This document shows, piece after piece, positions 4,708-5,546 of a stretch of DNA of 5,546 bases. This DNA is from Lentisphaerota bacterium (GTDB lineage: Bacteria; Verrucomicrobiota; Lentisphaeria; Oligosphaerales; Oligosphaeraceae), in the NCBI GenBank assembly GCA_012800625.1, contig JAAZIY010000006.1:1-5546 (forward strand), in the 5' to 3' direction. Made by a program: the position numbers and the translations under genes. A model generated the notes under the pieces. That model was not told the DNA's origin, did no database searches, and worked only from the letters and a program-made list of their open reading frames with translations. How positions within the stretch are numbered: position 1 is the first letter of the stretch; each line of letters begins with the position of its first letter.

Positions 4708-5546
4708 CTAGGCAAGGGAGGCCAGGATCATGGCCTTGATGGTGTGCATGCGGTTTTCCGCCTCCTCGAAGACCTTCGAGAAGGGAGCCTCGAAGACCTG
4801 GTCGCTCACCTCCAGTGCGCCGCAGGCCTGCGTGGTCTCGGTGTTGTGGTCGTGGTATGCGGGCAGACAATGCAGGAAGATAGCCTGGTCATTGTCCAGA
4901 TTCCCGGTGTTTTTCATCATTTGCATATCCACTTGATACGGTTTAAGCAGCTCGAGGCGCTGCTGGAAAAGGCTTTCCTCGCCCATTGATACCCAGACGT
5001 CGGTGTAGACCACATTGGCGCCCTGCACGCCGCGCTGCGGATCATGGCAGACCGAGACGCTGCAGCGGTTGCGCCGGGCATGGCGCAGCGCCAGAGCCAG
5101 CACCTCCGGCTGCGGCGCGAGCTGCGGCGGGCAGACATTGACCATGTTGATCCCCGTCATGGCACAGCCGACCATAAGCGAATTGCACACATTGTTGCGT
5201 CCGTCCCCGACAAAGGCCAGGCTCAGCCCCTGCAGGCGCCCGAAGTGCTCCTTGACGGTTTGCAGGTCGGCCAGTATCTGCGTGGGATGCCACTCGTCGG
5301 TAAGCCCGTTCCAGACCGGCACGCCGGCATGCCGGGCCAGCTCCTCGACGACACTCTGTTTGAAGCCCCTGAAGAGTATGCCGTCAAACATGCGCCCCAG
5401 CACGCGGGCGCTGTCGGCCACCGACTCCTTCTTGCCAAAGTGTATGTCCTGCTGCCCCAGATATTCGGCGCTGCCGCCCTCGTCGCGCACCGCAATAACA
5501 GTGGCGCAACGCGTGCGGGTGGACGATTTTTGGAAGACCAGGCAGA
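4708..5546 (-). CDS. argF: Ornithine carbamoyltransferase, N-terminus beyond window edge
   Basis: The enzyme makes citrulline from ornithine and carbamoyl phosphate in arginine biosynthesis.

The frame is open to the window edge, giving 278 visible residues of an expected 330 or so; roughly 50 N-terminal residues are missing. Signatures by visible residue: FQKSSTRTR (4-12, phosphate-binding STRTR), FGKKESVADSARVLGRMFDGI (36-56), NGLTDEWHPTQ (79-89), then FVGDGRNNVCNSLMVG, TDVWVSMGEE, FLHCLPAYHD (224-233, the catalytic-loop HCLP with Cys226) and EAENRMHTIKA near the end.

A GTG at 5490 is not the start: the STRTR motif lies upstream of it in the same frame, and that GTG encodes an internal valine. 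The sequence resembles the E. coli-type anabolic enzyme, although a catabolic role in the arginine deiminase pathway cannot be excluded without the genes to the right. The stop is TAG, followed by a strong terminator. Confidence 0.96.
   Translation of the reverse strand, partial: CLVFQKSSTRTRCATVIAVRDEGGSAEYLGQQDIHFGKKESVADSARVLGRMFDGILFRGFKQSVVEELARHAGVPVWNGLTDEWHPTQILADLQTVKEHFGRLQGLSLAFVGDGRNNVCNSLMVGCAMTGINMVNVCPPQLAPQPEVLALALRHARRNRCSVSVCHDPQRGVQGANVVYTDVWVSMGEESLFQQRLELLKPYQVDMQMMKNTGNLDNDQAIFLHCLPAYHDHNTETTQACGALEVSDQVFEAPFSKVFEEAENRMHTIKAMILASLA

Noticed and set aside
4708..5490. A complete 260-aa argF starting with GTG at 5490
   Set aside because: The frame stays open to the window edge, and the essential STRTR motif lies upstream of this GTG, so the gene is simply cut by the window.

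Overview
The window holds four protein-coding genes on about 5.5 kb of moderately GC-rich bacterial DNA. From left to right they are: a long gene for an uncharacterised glycoside-hydrolase-like protein (minus strand); argB, N-acetylglutamate kinase (plus strand); pyrB, the aspartate carbamoyltransferase catalytic chain (minus strand); and argF, ornithine carbamoyltransferase (minus strand, cut by the right edge so that its N-terminus is missing). All stops are standard, no gene shows a frameshift, and there is no sign of tRNA, rRNA, CRISPR, transposase or phage genes.

The organism cannot be named with certainty. The ArgB sequence type (HGGGKAI motif), the long SSRT-type aspartate carbamoyltransferase, the large GH-like protein and a 10-bp CTTCGTGT-type intergenic repeat all resemble what I recall from the PVC group (Lentisphaerota, Kiritimatiellota, Verrucomicrobiota, Planctomycetota). 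A Lentisphaerota-like anaerobe is my best guess, at modest confidence.

Layout: bases 1-146 are non-coding and hold two oppositely oriented arrays of a degenerate 10-bp repeat that can fold into a long hairpin just after the stop of the GH-like gene. Bases 147-2306 are the GH-like gene. Bases 2307-2580 are an AT-richer divergent spacer with a perfect TATAAT box just before argB. Bases 2581-3468 are argB. A 40-bp convergent gap follows, with only a weak hairpin. Bases 3509-4621 are pyrB, with a GTG start and a strong ribosome binding site. Bases 4672-4699 are a textbook intrinsic terminator that ends argF. argF runs from the right edge to 4708.

Three of the four genes belong to nitrogen and carbamoyl-phosphate metabolism. 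ArgB phosphorylates N-acetylglutamate at the second step of ornithine synthesis. ArgF joins ornithine with carbamoyl phosphate to give citrulline. PyrB joins aspartate with carbamoyl phosphate to start pyrimidine synthesis. The two carbamoyl-phosphate consumers are neighbours in the same direction but are separated by a terminator, so they can be expressed independently. The GH-like gene has no evident metabolic link to them. It is the least understood item here and, with the repeat hairpin behind it, the part most worth a second look.
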